Positions 9,049 to 20,680 of a DNA stretch of 64,000 bases are shown piece after piece (within the stretch, counting starts at the first letter, position 1; each line of letters starts with the position of its first letter). The notes beneath the pieces were generated by a model, which was not told the DNA's origin, searched no databases, and was given only the letters and a program-made list of their open reading frames with translations. Made by a program: the position numbers and the translations under genes. Source of the DNA: Bradyrhizobium barranii subsp. apii (GTDB lineage Bacteria; Pseudomonadota; Alphaproteobacteria; Rhizobiales; Xanthobacteraceae); assembly GCF_011516635.5 (NCBI RefSeq), contig NZ_CP096255.1, positions 8,629,501 through 8,693,500 on the forward strand, given 5' to 3'.

Positions 9049-9990
9049 ATGACTGATCTGACGACGCCTGCCCGAGCCGAAGGGCAAGACGGCCACCTCC
9101 AAAACGGGCACCTCTCCTCGAAGCGGCCTGCGATCTCCTTCGAGTTCTTTCCGCCCAAGACGGAGGAGATGGAGCGCAATCTCTGGGAGACCATCAACCG
9201 GCTCGCCCCGCTCGACCCGAAATTCGTGTCCGTGACCTATGGGGCCGGCGGCTCGACCCGCGAGCGCACCCATTCGACCATCACCCGCATCCTCAGGGAG
9301 ACCGCGCTGCTGCCGGCCGCGCATTTGACCTGCGTCGGCGCCTCGCGCGGGGAGATCGACGAGATCGTCGACCGCTATCACGAGGTCGGCGTCCGCCACA
9401 TCGTCGGCCTGCGCGGCGATCCCGCCGGCGGCATCGGCACGCCCTATTCCAGCCATCCCGACGGCTACCAGAGCTCAGCCGACCTCGTTGCGGGCATCAA
9501 GAAGCGGCACGGCGACATCGAAGTGTCCGTGTCCGCCTATCCCGAGAAGCACCCTGAAGCGCGCGATTTCGACGCCGACATCGACACGCTGAAGGCCAAG
9601 GTCGATGCGGGTGCGACGCGCGCGATCACGCAGGTATTCTTCGATAACGACCTCTATTTCCGCTACCTCGACCGCGTCCGTGCCCGAGGCATCGACATCC
9701 CGATCGTGCCCGGCATCATGCCGATGCACAATTTCAAGCAGGCCCGCAATTTCGTCACCCGCGCCGGCACCTCCGTGCCGGATTGGCTGGCGGAGAAATT
9801 CGACGGCCTCGACGACGACGCCGAGACCCGCAAGCTGGTGGCCGCGACGGTTGCCGCCGGCCAGGTGCAGAAGCTGGCCAAGCGCGGCGTCGACACCTTT
9901 CATTTCTACACCATGAACCGCGCCGATCTCGTGTTCGCGATCAGCCATTTGCTCGGCATCCGCGCCAAGAGCGCGCAGAAGGCGGCGTAA
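9049..9990 (+). CDS. metF: Methylenetetrahydrofolate reductase
   Basis: 313-residue FAD enzyme reducing 5,10-methylene-THF to 5-methyl-THF, the methyl donor for MetH. The ATG at 9049 is chosen because the product then starts shortly before the family motif ISFEFFPPKTEEMERNLW. Upstream in-frame sequence is non-coding in character. Other landmarks are FVSVTYGAGGSTRERT near residue 60, VGLRGDPAGG near 120, AGATRAITQVFFDNDLYFRY near 190 and VPGIMPMHNFKQA near 220. It lies 7 bp upstream of metH, so the methyl-supply and methyl-transfer steps are in one operon. Confidence 0.95.
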   Translation: MTDLTTPARAEGQDGHLQNGHLSSKRPAISFEFFPPKTEEMERNLWETINRLAPLDPKFVSVTYGAGGSTRERTHSTITRILRETALLPAAHLTCVGASRGEIDEIVDRYHEVGVRHIVGLRGDPAGGIGTPYSSHPDGYQSSADLVAGIKKRHGDIEVSVSAYPEKHPEARDFDADIDTLKAKVDAGATRAITQVFFDNDLYFRYLDRVRARGIDIPIVPGIMPMHNFKQARNFVTRAGTSVPDWLAEKFDGLDDDAETRKLVAATVAAGQVQKLAKRGVDTFHFYTMNRADLVFAISHLLGIRAKSAQKAA

Positions 9991-9997
9991 GAAGACA

Positions 9998-13846
<3,849 letters not shown>

Positions 13847-13870
13847 GCCCGCCTTCGCTTCCCAAGACTA

Positions 13871-13912
13871 AAAAAGTGAAAAACAACCCCATGCACAGTA
13901 GAGGTGGGGTTG
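13871..13912 (-). terminator. Hairpin with T-tract on the minus strand, just past metH
   Basis: CAACCCCA (13884-13891) and TGGGGTTG (13905-13912) form a perfect 8-bp stem. The T-rich tail (TTTTTCACTTTTTT) occurs only when read on the minus strand, so it would stop leftward transcription entering metH rather than end the metH transcript. Confidence 0.45.
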
Positions 13913-14020
13913 AAAGGGTTGAGGAATTTCGGTCTTACCGAAACGACTTGCTCCGTCGGGCAAAACACCGGTAATATTCCATCATCGCCTGCCGTGCCGA
14001 TGGTTGCCACACGTGCGGTC

Positions 14021-14182
14021 CCCATCCTCCCCTGGAGGGCGAGGATCGGTTCGCATGCAGCGAAGCGGAATGCGGACCGAGGTGGCGTGACGGTCTCTCC
14101 GCGTTGAACACTACCCGTGTTGAGAGGTCTCCCCACCCCGCTCGCGCTTCGCGCGAACGACCCTCCCCCTCCAGGGGAGGGT
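14021..14182 (+). repeat. Intergenic inverted repeat, 'ctcccctggaggg' type
   Basis: CCTCCCCTGGAGG on the left is complementary to CCTCCAGGGGAGG on the right, with GCTCGCGCTTCGCGCGAAC as an inner hairpin. It belongs to the same broad class as the copies at 22290, 45454, 50258, 52319 and 58442. The surrounding 13847-14450 has no gene that I can support. Confidence 0.6.
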
Positions 14183-14192
14183 AGAGACCTCG

Positions 14193-14250
14193 CTCCTTCG
14201 GCGGCGCCGGCGGCTGCACGATCTCCCTGGACGGCGCCTGCGCCTCGCAA
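14193..14250 (-). pseudogene. Orphan fragment of a glutathione S-transferase 3' end (duplicate of 15331-15389)
   Basis: Read on the minus strand this stretch encodes CEAQAPSREIVQPPAPPK. The full GST gene at 15329-15958 ends CEALAPFKEIVQPLAPPK. The match runs for about 58 bp in the same orientation and then stops; no upstream part of a GST gene is present here. It is therefore a truncated copy, separated from the intact gene by the 14451-15316 module. No function is expected. Confidence 0.75.
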
Positions 14251-14361
14251 CAACCGGCAGTGCGCGACGCAAAGAGCGGCCTGCTCCTTTCTGACACACC
14301 ACCAGGACGAGTCGCGGTCCGGAATTCGGCTCACGGCAATTTCGCGCAGGAACCGGGCGGT

Positions 14362-14375
14362 GTGAACTCGTTCAC
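14362..14375. promoter_or_regulatory. GTGAAC-TC-GTTCAC inverted repeat, TetR-type operator candidate
   Basis: Perfect 6-bp arms with a 2-bp centre, the size and symmetry of many TetR-family operators, 76 bp upstream of the small secreted peptide gene. No TetR gene is found in this window. Confidence 0.4.
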
Positions 14376-14450
14376 TTGTCCGCTCAACCTTGATTCGATA
14401 CTCTATCGGTCTACTACCTTCAAACCGATGGTTTGCTTGGGATCGAGCAT

Positions 14451-14582
14451 ATGAACCAGTTCATTGCACTGTTCGTCGCCGCGATCGCCCTTGTCGTGCT
14501 GCCCACGATTGCCGCGGCTGACTGTCCGAAAGGCTACGTGCCATGCGGCGAACGAAACCAGTTGTGCTGCCCGCGAAAGTAG
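14451..14582 (+). CDS. Small secreted cysteine-rich peptide (43 aa)
   Basis: ATG to TAG gives 43 residues: a clear Sec signal (MNQFIALFVAAIALVVLPTI, then AAA) followed by a mature peptide of about 20 residues, DCPKGYVPCGERNQLCCPRK, with four cysteines. GGGA and GAG lie a few bases before the start. The signal peptide, AxA cleavage site and compact Cys-rich tail argue strongly that it is a real gene despite its length. Its 3' end overlaps the next gene by 40 bp in another frame. Function is unknown; an exported disulfide-bonded or metal-binding peptide is possible. Confidence 0.65.
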   Translation: MNQFIALFVAAIALVVLPTIAAADCPKGYVPCGERNQLCCPRK

Positions 14583-15316
14583 CAAGTCGCAAATGGCTTT
14601 GGCTTGGTAGCCTCGTCTTTGTCGCGATCGGTCTGGTGATGGTTGCAGCCTGGGTCGGATTCCCGCGAAAGAAACAGACGATCACGGCCATCCTCCTCGA
14701 GGTGGTGCCGCCGAGCACGTTCGGCGGCCCCGGCACCATCAACACGATCGAATATCTGAGCAATGGCCGGCTGGAGCTGCATCCGACCTGCGATATCGAC
14801 CCCGCGCTGCTGGCCGACAAGATCCGGAAATCACCGACGGTGGACCGGGACCTGAAGCAGTCGCTCGAGAAGAATCTCGACGTGTCCGCGCAGGTCAGGG
14901 ACAAGCTGTCGGCGGTCGCCGGAATGCAGCAAGTTGATTCAATTCACCTCAAGCTCGAGAACGCCAACATTCTCCTGATTTCCGACGAGTCGCTGATATC
15001 GACCCGCAATGCATTGCTGAAGGCCGAATGCGAGGACGCGATCGCCCTGAACCTTTCGAGCGGCGGAGTCGTCTGCCAGACGCGGTCCGTGCTGGAAGCC
15101 GACGTCGTCTACGAGATCAAATATCACAACACGATTTCGATGGAGGAGCGGGCCAAGCTGACATCCGAGATCGCGGCGAAGCTCGAGCTGGACGCCCACC
15201 AGGGATCGGACGACAAGGTGTCCGGCTCTCAATTGTTCTTCGGCATAAGACTGTCGCCGAATCCGATCGTCCTGAAGTCCGCGGCGGGTGAGATCAAGCC
15301 CTGCAACAGGCGATAG
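14543..15316 (+). CDS. Membrane-anchored protein of unknown function (257 aa)
   Basis: The N-terminus has a short basic stretch and one transmembrane helix (about residues 19-40, LWLGSLVFVAIGLVMVAAWV), followed by a soluble domain of about 215 residues that should face the periplasm. I recognise no enzyme motif. The domain has alternating charged and aliphatic segments, for example IEYLSNGRLELHPTCDIDPALLADKI and VYEIKYHNTISMEERAKLTSEIAAKLELD, plus a few cysteines. The start overlaps the 43-aa peptide gene, so the two are probably translated together. The pair sits between a duplicated GST tail and the GST gene, which suggests it arrived or moved as a unit. Confidence 0.7.
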   Translation: MRRTKPVVLPAKVASRKWLWLGSLVFVAIGLVMVAAWVGFPRKKQTITAILLEVVPPSTFGGPGTINTIEYLSNGRLELHPTCDIDPALLADKIRKSPTVDRDLKQSLEKNLDVSAQVRDKLSAVAGMQQVDSIHLKLENANILLISDESLISTRNALLKAECEDAIALNLSSGGVVCQTRSVLEADVVYEIKYHNTISMEERAKLTSEIAAKLELDAHQGSDDKVSGSQLFFGIRLSPNPIVLKSAAGEIKPCNRR

Positions 15317-15328
15317 GACGCCGCGCTT

Positions 15329-15958
15329 TCACCCCTTCGGCGGGGCCAGCGGCTGCACGATCTCCTTGAACGGCGCCAGCGCCTCGCAGCGTTCGGCGTG
15401 TGCCGACAGCGCCGGATAGCGCGATGGCTCGGACAGAAGCGGATGCGCTTCACGGGTGAAGCGCACGACGCAGGCAACCGCAATGTCGGCGTGGCCGATC
15501 CGGCCGGCCAGCCAATACGGCGTCGTCACCCCGGCGCGTTCGGCTTCGAGCACCTTCAGCACGTCGGCGATCTGCGCCTGGCAGCGCTCGACCCACAACG
15601 CAAGCTGCTCCTTCCGCAGCACGCGCTCATAGAGCAGGCTCACCGCCTTGTCGCCGAGACCGGAGGCGAGTGCGCAGATGCGCAAATGCTTTCGTCGCTC
15701 GGCGCCGCCGCGCGGCAGCATCGCCTTCTCCGGCCCGACGAGCTCATCGAGATAATCGAGGATGATCGTGCTCTCGATCAGCGCCTCGCCATCGTCGAGC
15801 ACCAGCGTCGGCACGCGCCGCAGCGGATTGTACGGCGCGATCTTGTCGGCGTCGCCGAAGGTGGACCATGGCCGGTGCTCAAAGGCGAGGCCGTAGAGCC
15901 GCAGCGCGATCGCGACACGGCGGACGAAGGGAGAATCGTATTGGCCAATCAGGAACAT
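15329..15958 (-). CDS. Glutathione S-transferase family protein
   Basis: 209 residues. The thioredoxin-like N-terminal domain starts MFLIGQYDSPFVRRVAIALR, where the Ser/Tyr region near residue 7-9 binds glutathione. It carries the cis-proline motif RRVPTLVLDDGEALIESTIILDYLDE near residue 50. The all-helical C-terminal domain includes GRIGHADIAVACVVRF near 155. It is a bacterial GST of unassigned substrate. Its last about 20 codons recur as an isolated fragment at 14193-14250. Confidence 0.9.
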   Translation of the reverse strand: MFLIGQYDSPFVRRVAIALRLYGLAFEHRPWSTFGDADKIAPYNPLRRVPTLVLDDGEALIESTIILDYLDELVGPEKAMLPRGGAERRKHLRICALASGLGDKAVSLLYERVLRKEQLALWVERCQAQIADVLKVLEAERAGVTTPYWLAGRIGHADIAVACVVRFTREAHPLLSEPSRYPALSAHAERCEALAPFKEIVQPLAPPKG

Positions 15959-16150
15959 GGTTCTCGCTCACTAGTCAGGGCCGGGGCTCGAAGCCGGCCA
16001 TTCATCTTCAGAAGGCTATTATCGAACGACACAGCGAGCGAGCGGTGCCCAACGGCAACAGCTACACATTTTCGTCTCGGCACCACCTCAACTCCAGCTT
16101 GCCGAACAAATTGTCGCATGGTTCATTCCGCGGACCCAGAGGGAAGCCAA

Positions 16151-17305
16151 ATGCATCGGCGGGCATTGAGAGCGGCAGCGGTCGGCCTAGCTCTTACGGC
16201 GATCGTGCCCGACGTCACGTCAGCAGCCGATCTGCCGATGAAGGCGCCGCCCAAACCTGCCGACTTCAATCCGTTCTGGGCCGAGGCCGACTACCTTGCC
16301 TGGAGCGTGACGGGCGACAAGCTGCCGGCGCTGGTGACCACGAGCCCGGTCGGCACGCCGCTGGGAGCTGTCGGCGTGCTCGGCCAGCCCACGACGACCG
16401 TGCTGTTCGGCAATTCCAGTGTGAACAACGACTGGCGTTCGGGCGGGCGCATCACCGCCGGCTACTGGTTCGATCCGCAGCGCAGCCGCGGCATCGAAGC
16501 CTCGTTCTTCGGGCTGGAGAATCTCTCGACCGGATTTGCGACCGACACCAATGCCAATCCGATCCTGGCACGGCCCTTCACCAATGCGCTGACGGGATTT
16601 CCCGACGCGCTGATCGCGGGATTTCCGGGGCTGGCCACCGGCGGTGCCAGCGCGAGCGAAACCTCGCGCCTGCTCGGCGCCGGCGCGCTCTATCGCTGGG
16701 ATCTCGGCGCGTGGAGCGGACAGCGCGTCAGCGCGCTGGTTGGCTATCGCTATCTGCGGTCGACCGACACGCTGACGATCTCCAATACTGCGACCATTCT
16801 TGCCTTCGGCACCTTCAGCCCCACCGACAATTTCAAGGCGTCGAGCAATTTCCACGGCCTCGATCTCGGCCTCACCGGCGACTGGCGCAATGGCCCGTGG
16901 TCGCTGGAGTGGCGCGGCAAGGTGGCGCTCGGCGCCAATCTCAACAGCGCCGACATTTCGGGCTCGACCGCCTCGACCGTGGCCGGCGTCACCACGACGG
17001 CCCCGGGCGGCTTCCTCGCGCTGTCGAGCAATATAGGCCATTACGACCAGACCCGCTTCGCCGTGGTGCCGGAGCTGTCGTTGAAGGCGGGATATCAGGT
17101 TGCGCCCGGCTGGCGGCTGATCGCCGGCTACGACGTGATGTACTGGACCGGCGTACAGCGCGCCGGCGGGCTGATCGACACCACCGTCAATCCGAACCTC
17201 ACGCCACCGCCGGCCGGCGGCGGGCCGAACCGGCCCGGGCCGGTGCTCAACACGACGAACCTGCTTGCGCAGGGGTTCAGCTTTGGCGTGCGGTATAATT
17301 ATTGA
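16151..17305 (+). CDS. BBP7-family outer membrane beta-barrel protein
   Basis: 384 residues. The ATG at 16151 (preceded by GGGAAG) gives a Sec signal ending near SAADLPMK. The mature protein has the BBP7 signature: WAEADYLAWSVTGDKLPALVTTSP near residue 40, WRSGGRITAGYWFDPQRSRGIEASFF near 95 and VSALVGYRYLRS near 195. It ends in FSFGVRYNY, a terminal aromatic beta strand typical of outer-membrane barrels. The longer open frame upstream is antisense to the GST gene. Role unknown; convergent with the acetyltransferase. Confidence 0.85.
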   Translation: MHRRALRAAAVGLALTAIVPDVTSAADLPMKAPPKPADFNPFWAEADYLAWSVTGDKLPALVTTSPVGTPLGAVGVLGQPTTTVLFGNSSVNNDWRSGGRITAGYWFDPQRSRGIEASFFGLENLSTGFATDTNANPILARPFTNALTGFPDALIAGFPGLATGGASASETSRLLGAGALYRWDLGAWSGQRVSALVGYRYLRSTDTLTISNTATILAFGTFSPTDNFKASSNFHGLDLGLTGDWRNGPWSLEWRGKVALGANLNSADISGSTASTVAGVTTTAPGGFLALSSNIGHYDQTRFAVVPELSLKAGYQVAPGWRLIAGYDVMYWTGVQRAGGLIDTTVNPNLTPPPAGGGPNRPGPVLNTTNLLAQGFSFGVRYNY

Positions 17306-17322
17306 GGGCGCGTAGCCCGGCA

Positions 17323-17916
17323 CTACTCAATGATCGGCACATGCCTCGCCGCCGTCGGCGATGCCGTTCCATCGAGGCGCGGATCATCGGCCACCTCGAT
17401 CTGGCGACGGAACGCACGAAATCCCGAGCGCTGATAGAACGCAACGGCGGACGGATGATCAAAGGTGCAGGTGTGCACCCAGACGCGGCGTAGCTCGCGC
17501 GACCAGGCAGTCTCCAGCGCGCGGTTCATCAGGAAGCGCGCGGCGCCCGTGCCGATCAATCCGGCGGTGACGCCGAAATAGACCAGCTCGCACTGGCTGG
17601 CCTCGCGGAAATCCCGCTCCAGCAGGCCTTCGTCGCGGCCGTCCACGACCAGGGCATGGACCTCGATGCCCGGCGCGTGGATGATCGCGGCGAGCTCCGC
17701 ATCATTCAGGCGCGCACGCGAGAACCACAGCCACTCCTCGCCGACACGGCGATGGAGGTCGCGATACCAATGAAGCGCGGGCGCGTCGACCTTGCGCAAG
17801 GACCACGCGCCTGGAGGATCGTCGCGGCGCGCGGGAGGTGCGGTCATCTCCAGATGGGTGACGACCGCGGCGATCTTGCCGGCGGGGATGTCGGAATAGC
17901 CGTCGGGGATGATCAT
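17323..17916 (-). CDS. GNAT-family N-acetyltransferase
   Basis: 197 residues from the ATG at 17916 (MIIPDGYSDIPAGKIAAVVT). The GNAT fold is seen in the central acceptor region and in the acetyl-CoA segment YFGVTAGLIGTGAARFLMNRAL near residue 118, followed by VHTCTFDHPSAVAFYQRSGFRAF near 155, the standard family ending. The acceptor substrate is unknown. The gene is convergent with the BBP7 gene and separated from the acylase by a long inverted repeat. Confidence 0.88.
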   Translation of the reverse strand: MIIPDGYSDIPAGKIAAVVTHLEMTAPPARRDDPPGAWSLRKVDAPALHWYRDLHRRVGEEWLWFSRARLNDAELAAIIHAPGIEVHALVVDGRDEGLLERDFREASQCELVYFGVTAGLIGTGAARFLMNRALETAWSRELRRVWVHTCTFDHPSAVAFYQRSGFRAFRRQIEVADDPRLDGTASPTAARHVPIIE

Positions 17917-17965
17917 GGGGCCTCTCGGAAAGACATGGCGAACAGCTCGCTTGCGGCCCATCTTT

Positions 17966-18063
17966 CGAGACGCCCGCTTACGGCGGGCCCACAGGATGAG
18001 GCCGCGTTTCGCGGCGGGATATCAGACCCTCATGGTGAGGAGCCCACCTAAGCGGGCGTCTCG
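17966..18063 (+). repeat. Intergenic inverted repeat with perfect 14-bp arms
   Basis: CGAGACGCCCGCTT at the left is an exact reverse complement of AAGCGGGCGTCTCG at the right. Inner complementary pieces (GATGAG and CTCAT) shape the loop. It lies between two minus-strand genes and resembles palindromic repeats dispersed in Bradyrhizobium genomes. Confidence 0.75.
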
Positions 18064-18110
18064 AACCATGCAGGCCGCGCTCTTCCGGCACTCTCCAGCC
18101 AACAAGTCGC

Positions 18111-20558
18111 TCATCGCGGCGTCAAGATGATCGCTTCCGCGGTCGCGGCTTCGACGGCCGGGCGGCTGTAGAGCAGCGGGACGTATTGGCCCGTGGCCCA
18201 GAGCGGGGCGAGGTCGCGGTAATGGGCGCTGAAGGGATCGCCGGATTGGCCGGGCGTGTTGATGGTGCGGCTCGCATCCCAATTGCCGACGTCGAGCACC
18301 ATGCGGAACGATGCGCCGGCGAACAGCTGGTAGTCGGCGCGGCGGTAGTTGGCCGCGCGCGGCACGTTGGCGGCACCGCCATAGGCGAGCGGGCCGACCG
18401 AGAGCTGCGCGGCGGTGGCCTTGTCGGCGAGCGGCATCAAGGCATGGTCGAACTTCGCGACATGCAGCCGGCCCCAGCGCCAGGTCGAGGCATCCGGCCC
18501 GAGCTTGCCCGTGACGTCGGCCACCGCGGCGCCGACGCTGTCGCGCAGGATCTGGTCGCGCGCGGCAGCGGGGTCGGCGCCGAATGACGCATCAGGAGAT
18601 TCCAGATAGGCGACGAGCGCCGAAATGCTCGACGCCTCCGGCGCGATCAGATCGGCGGCCTTGGGCGCCGTGGTCTTCAGCAGCACCGGCCCAAGATGAT
18701 TGGCGATCCAGACCTCGAACACGGCAGCCGCCGCGCTGTCGGCGGCATCGCGCGCGTCCCATGGCTTGAGCAGCTCGAGACCCTTCTTCACATTGGGATC
18801 GTCGGAGGTGAGCGGCTGCAACAGCTTGACGAGGCGCCGCCCCAGCATCGCGGTGTCGTCGTTCTGCAAATCCATGGCGTCGGCGAGCGTCACCTTGCTG
18901 TTGGCCGAGAGCACCTCGGTGATGCGCTGCCAGCGCGCGCTGTCGGACCATTCGAAGCCGACCTTGCGTTCGGCGATCGGGTAATCGGCCGGCAGGTTCA
19001 TCTGGTTGGCGGTGGCGAGAAAGCCCTGCTTGGGCTGATAGGCTTTCGGCAATTCGTCGAGCGAGAGAAAGCCCTGCCACTCGTAGCGGCCGTCGCCGGG
19101 CACCGGCATCAGGCCGTCGAAGTTGGCGCGCCGCGGCGTCTTGCCGGCGGCGACCCAGCCGATATTGCCGCGGGTGTCGGCATAGACCTGGTTCTCCGAC
19201 GGCGCGCCCCAGCGGCGCATGGCGGTGAGGAAGCCGTTCCAGTCCTTCGCGGTCATGTAGTCGGACGAGCCGAAATAGGCCGAGGTACCGGGCTCGAACC
19301 AGATCGAGCGGACCGCGAAGGCGCGTTTGTTCGCGTCGTCGACGAAGATGACGGGGCCGTGGCGGGTGACTTTCAGCTCGACGTCGCGATCGGCCTCGCC
19401 TTTCACCTGCTCTTTCTCGTGCAGGATGCGCATGTCTTCCCAGCCATTGCCGTAGCGGTACTGGTTGGGGTTTTGCGGATTGAGCTCGTAGACGTAAAGG
19501 TCTTCCTGGTCGACGTTGAAGATGGTGAGGCCGAAGGCGATGGTGCCGTTGTGGCCGATCGAGATGCCGGGCAGCGCCGGCTCGCCGGCGCCGATCACCG
19601 AGAGGCCGGGCGCATTGAGGCCGACGATGTAGCGCAGCGAGGGCACGCTGTGCTCGCGATGCGGATCGTTGGCGAGGATCGGGCGGCCCGTCGCGGTGCG
19701 CGAGGCCGCGATCACCCAATTGTTGGAGCCGATGGTGTCGCGCTGCTGGTCGGCCTCGGTGAGGTATTTGTCGGGATCGTGGGCGAGTGCGGCCTGCTTG
19801 TCCTTCGGTGCCGCGAAGGCCACCGGGCGCGTCGCGAGATCGTAAGCCGCGAGCACGGCCTTCGGCACGCTGCAGGGGTCGAGACCATCGGGGACTTTCG
19901 TGGTCCATGCCGGTTCGAGCTTGACGCGGAAACGATCGGCATCGAGGCCTGCGGCGCAGGCGACCAGCGAGCGCTTGACCTCGGAGGCGACATTGCGCGT
20001 CAGACCGTGGCTGCGAATGCGGACGACGTCATCCGCCGTCCACGGATCAGGCATCGTGCCGGCAATCCTGAACTCGATCGGCAGAGGACGTTTTCCCGCG
20101 CGCACATCGGCGACATAGGCATTGACGCCCGCGACGAACGCGTCCGCATAGGTCTTCGCCTTGGGACCGTAGGCCGCCCACTCCGCGTTCATGTCGCCGC
20201 GATAAAGGAACAGCCGCAGCGCCTTGTCCTGCTCGGCATAGGCCGGGCCGAAATCCTTTGCGAGCAGGCCGAGGCCGCGCTTGCGCCAGAGATCAATCTG
20301 CCAGAGCCGGTCGCGCGCGGCGTTGAAGCCTTGCAGGAAGAACAGGTCGTGCTCGTTGCCGGCATAGATATGCGGGATGCCCCAGACGTCGACCAGGATC
20401 TGGGCGGGAGCGTCGAGGCCGGCGACATCGGTCTTGAGCTGCCGCGCGCTTCCGAGCGGATTCGGCTTGTCGCGCGCGATGGCTGTCGAGGTCAGCAGCG
20501 CGGCGCAGATCGCTGCGCCGCAGAGTTTTTGGATGACCCGGTTGAGATCCGTGTTCAT
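18111..20558 (-). CDS. Penicillin acylase family protein (Ntn hydrolase)
   Basis: 815-residue secreted N-terminal nucleophile hydrolase. A Sec signal (residues about 1-28) is followed by the A-domain with DVWGIPHIYAGNEHDLFFLQG near 55. The self-cleavage site is IGSNNWVIAASRTATGRPIL, with the nucleophile serine at about residue 278. GISIGHNGTIAFGLTIFNVDQEDLYVYEL near 340 follows, as in AHL acylases and penicillin acylases. It is processed into two chains in the periplasm (family knowledge). Possible substrates are acyl-homoserine lactones or other amides; sequence alone does not decide. It stands alone between two repeat elements. Confidence 0.9.
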   Translation of the reverse strand: MNTDLNRVIQKLCGAAICAALLTSTAIARDKPNPLGSARQLKTDVAGLDAPAQILVDVWGIPHIYAGNEHDLFFLQGFNAARDRLWQIDLWRKRGLGLLAKDFGPAYAEQDKALRLFLYRGDMNAEWAAYGPKAKTYADAFVAGVNAYVADVRAGKRPLPIEFRIAGTMPDPWTADDVVRIRSHGLTRNVASEVKRSLVACAAGLDADRFRVKLEPAWTTKVPDGLDPCSVPKAVLAAYDLATRPVAFAAPKDKQAALAHDPDKYLTEADQQRDTIGSNNWVIAASRTATGRPILANDPHREHSVPSLRYIVGLNAPGLSVIGAGEPALPGISIGHNGTIAFGLTIFNVDQEDLYVYELNPQNPNQYRYGNGWEDMRILHEKEQVKGEADRDVELKVTRHGPVIFVDDANKRAFAVRSIWFEPGTSAYFGSSDYMTAKDWNGFLTAMRRWGAPSENQVYADTRGNIGWVAAGKTPRRANFDGLMPVPGDGRYEWQGFLSLDELPKAYQPKQGFLATANQMNLPADYPIAERKVGFEWSDSARWQRITEVLSANSKVTLADAMDLQNDDTAMLGRRLVKLLQPLTSDDPNVKKGLELLKPWDARDAADSAAAAVFEVWIANHLGPVLLKTTAPKAADLIAPEASSISALVAYLESPDASFGADPAAARDQILRDSVGAAVADVTGKLGPDASTWRWGRLHVAKFDHALMPLADKATAAQLSVGPLAYGGAANVPRAANYRRADYQLFAGASFRMVLDVGNWDASRTINTPGQSGDPFSAHYRDLAPLWATGQYVPLLYSRPAVEAATAEAIILTPR

Positions 20559-20588
20559 TGTCTTCTCCCGTTGTTGTTATTTTAGTCC

Positions 20589-20671
20589 GTAGCCCGGATG
20601 GAGCGAAGCGTAATCCGGGAATCTTACTCGTGGAGAAAACCCCGGATTGCGCTTCGCTCCATCCGGGCTAC
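20589..20671 (+). repeat. Intergenic inverted repeat, 'gtagcccggatggagcg' family
   Basis: GTAGCCCGGATGGAGCGAAG on the left pairs with CTTCGCTCCATCCGGGCTAC on the right (20-bp arms, perfect). Inner arms TAATCCGGG and CCCGGATTG follow. It lies between glpK and the penicillin-acylase gene and would form a very stable hairpin. Confidence 0.85.
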
Positions 20672-20680
20672 GACATCCGC

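Noticed and set aside
13871..13912. Hairpin as the metH terminator
   Set aside because: The T-tract lies on the other strand, so it cannot end the metH transcript as an intrinsic terminator; kept only as a minus-strand terminator candidate.
18696..20585. 629-codon plus-strand frame
   Set aside because: Antisense shadow of the penicillin-acylase gene, which has a signal peptide and all family motifs.
20589..20671. Insertion-sequence terminal repeats
   Set aside because: The arms are adjacent and enclose no transposase; the element fits a dispersed palindromic repeat instead.
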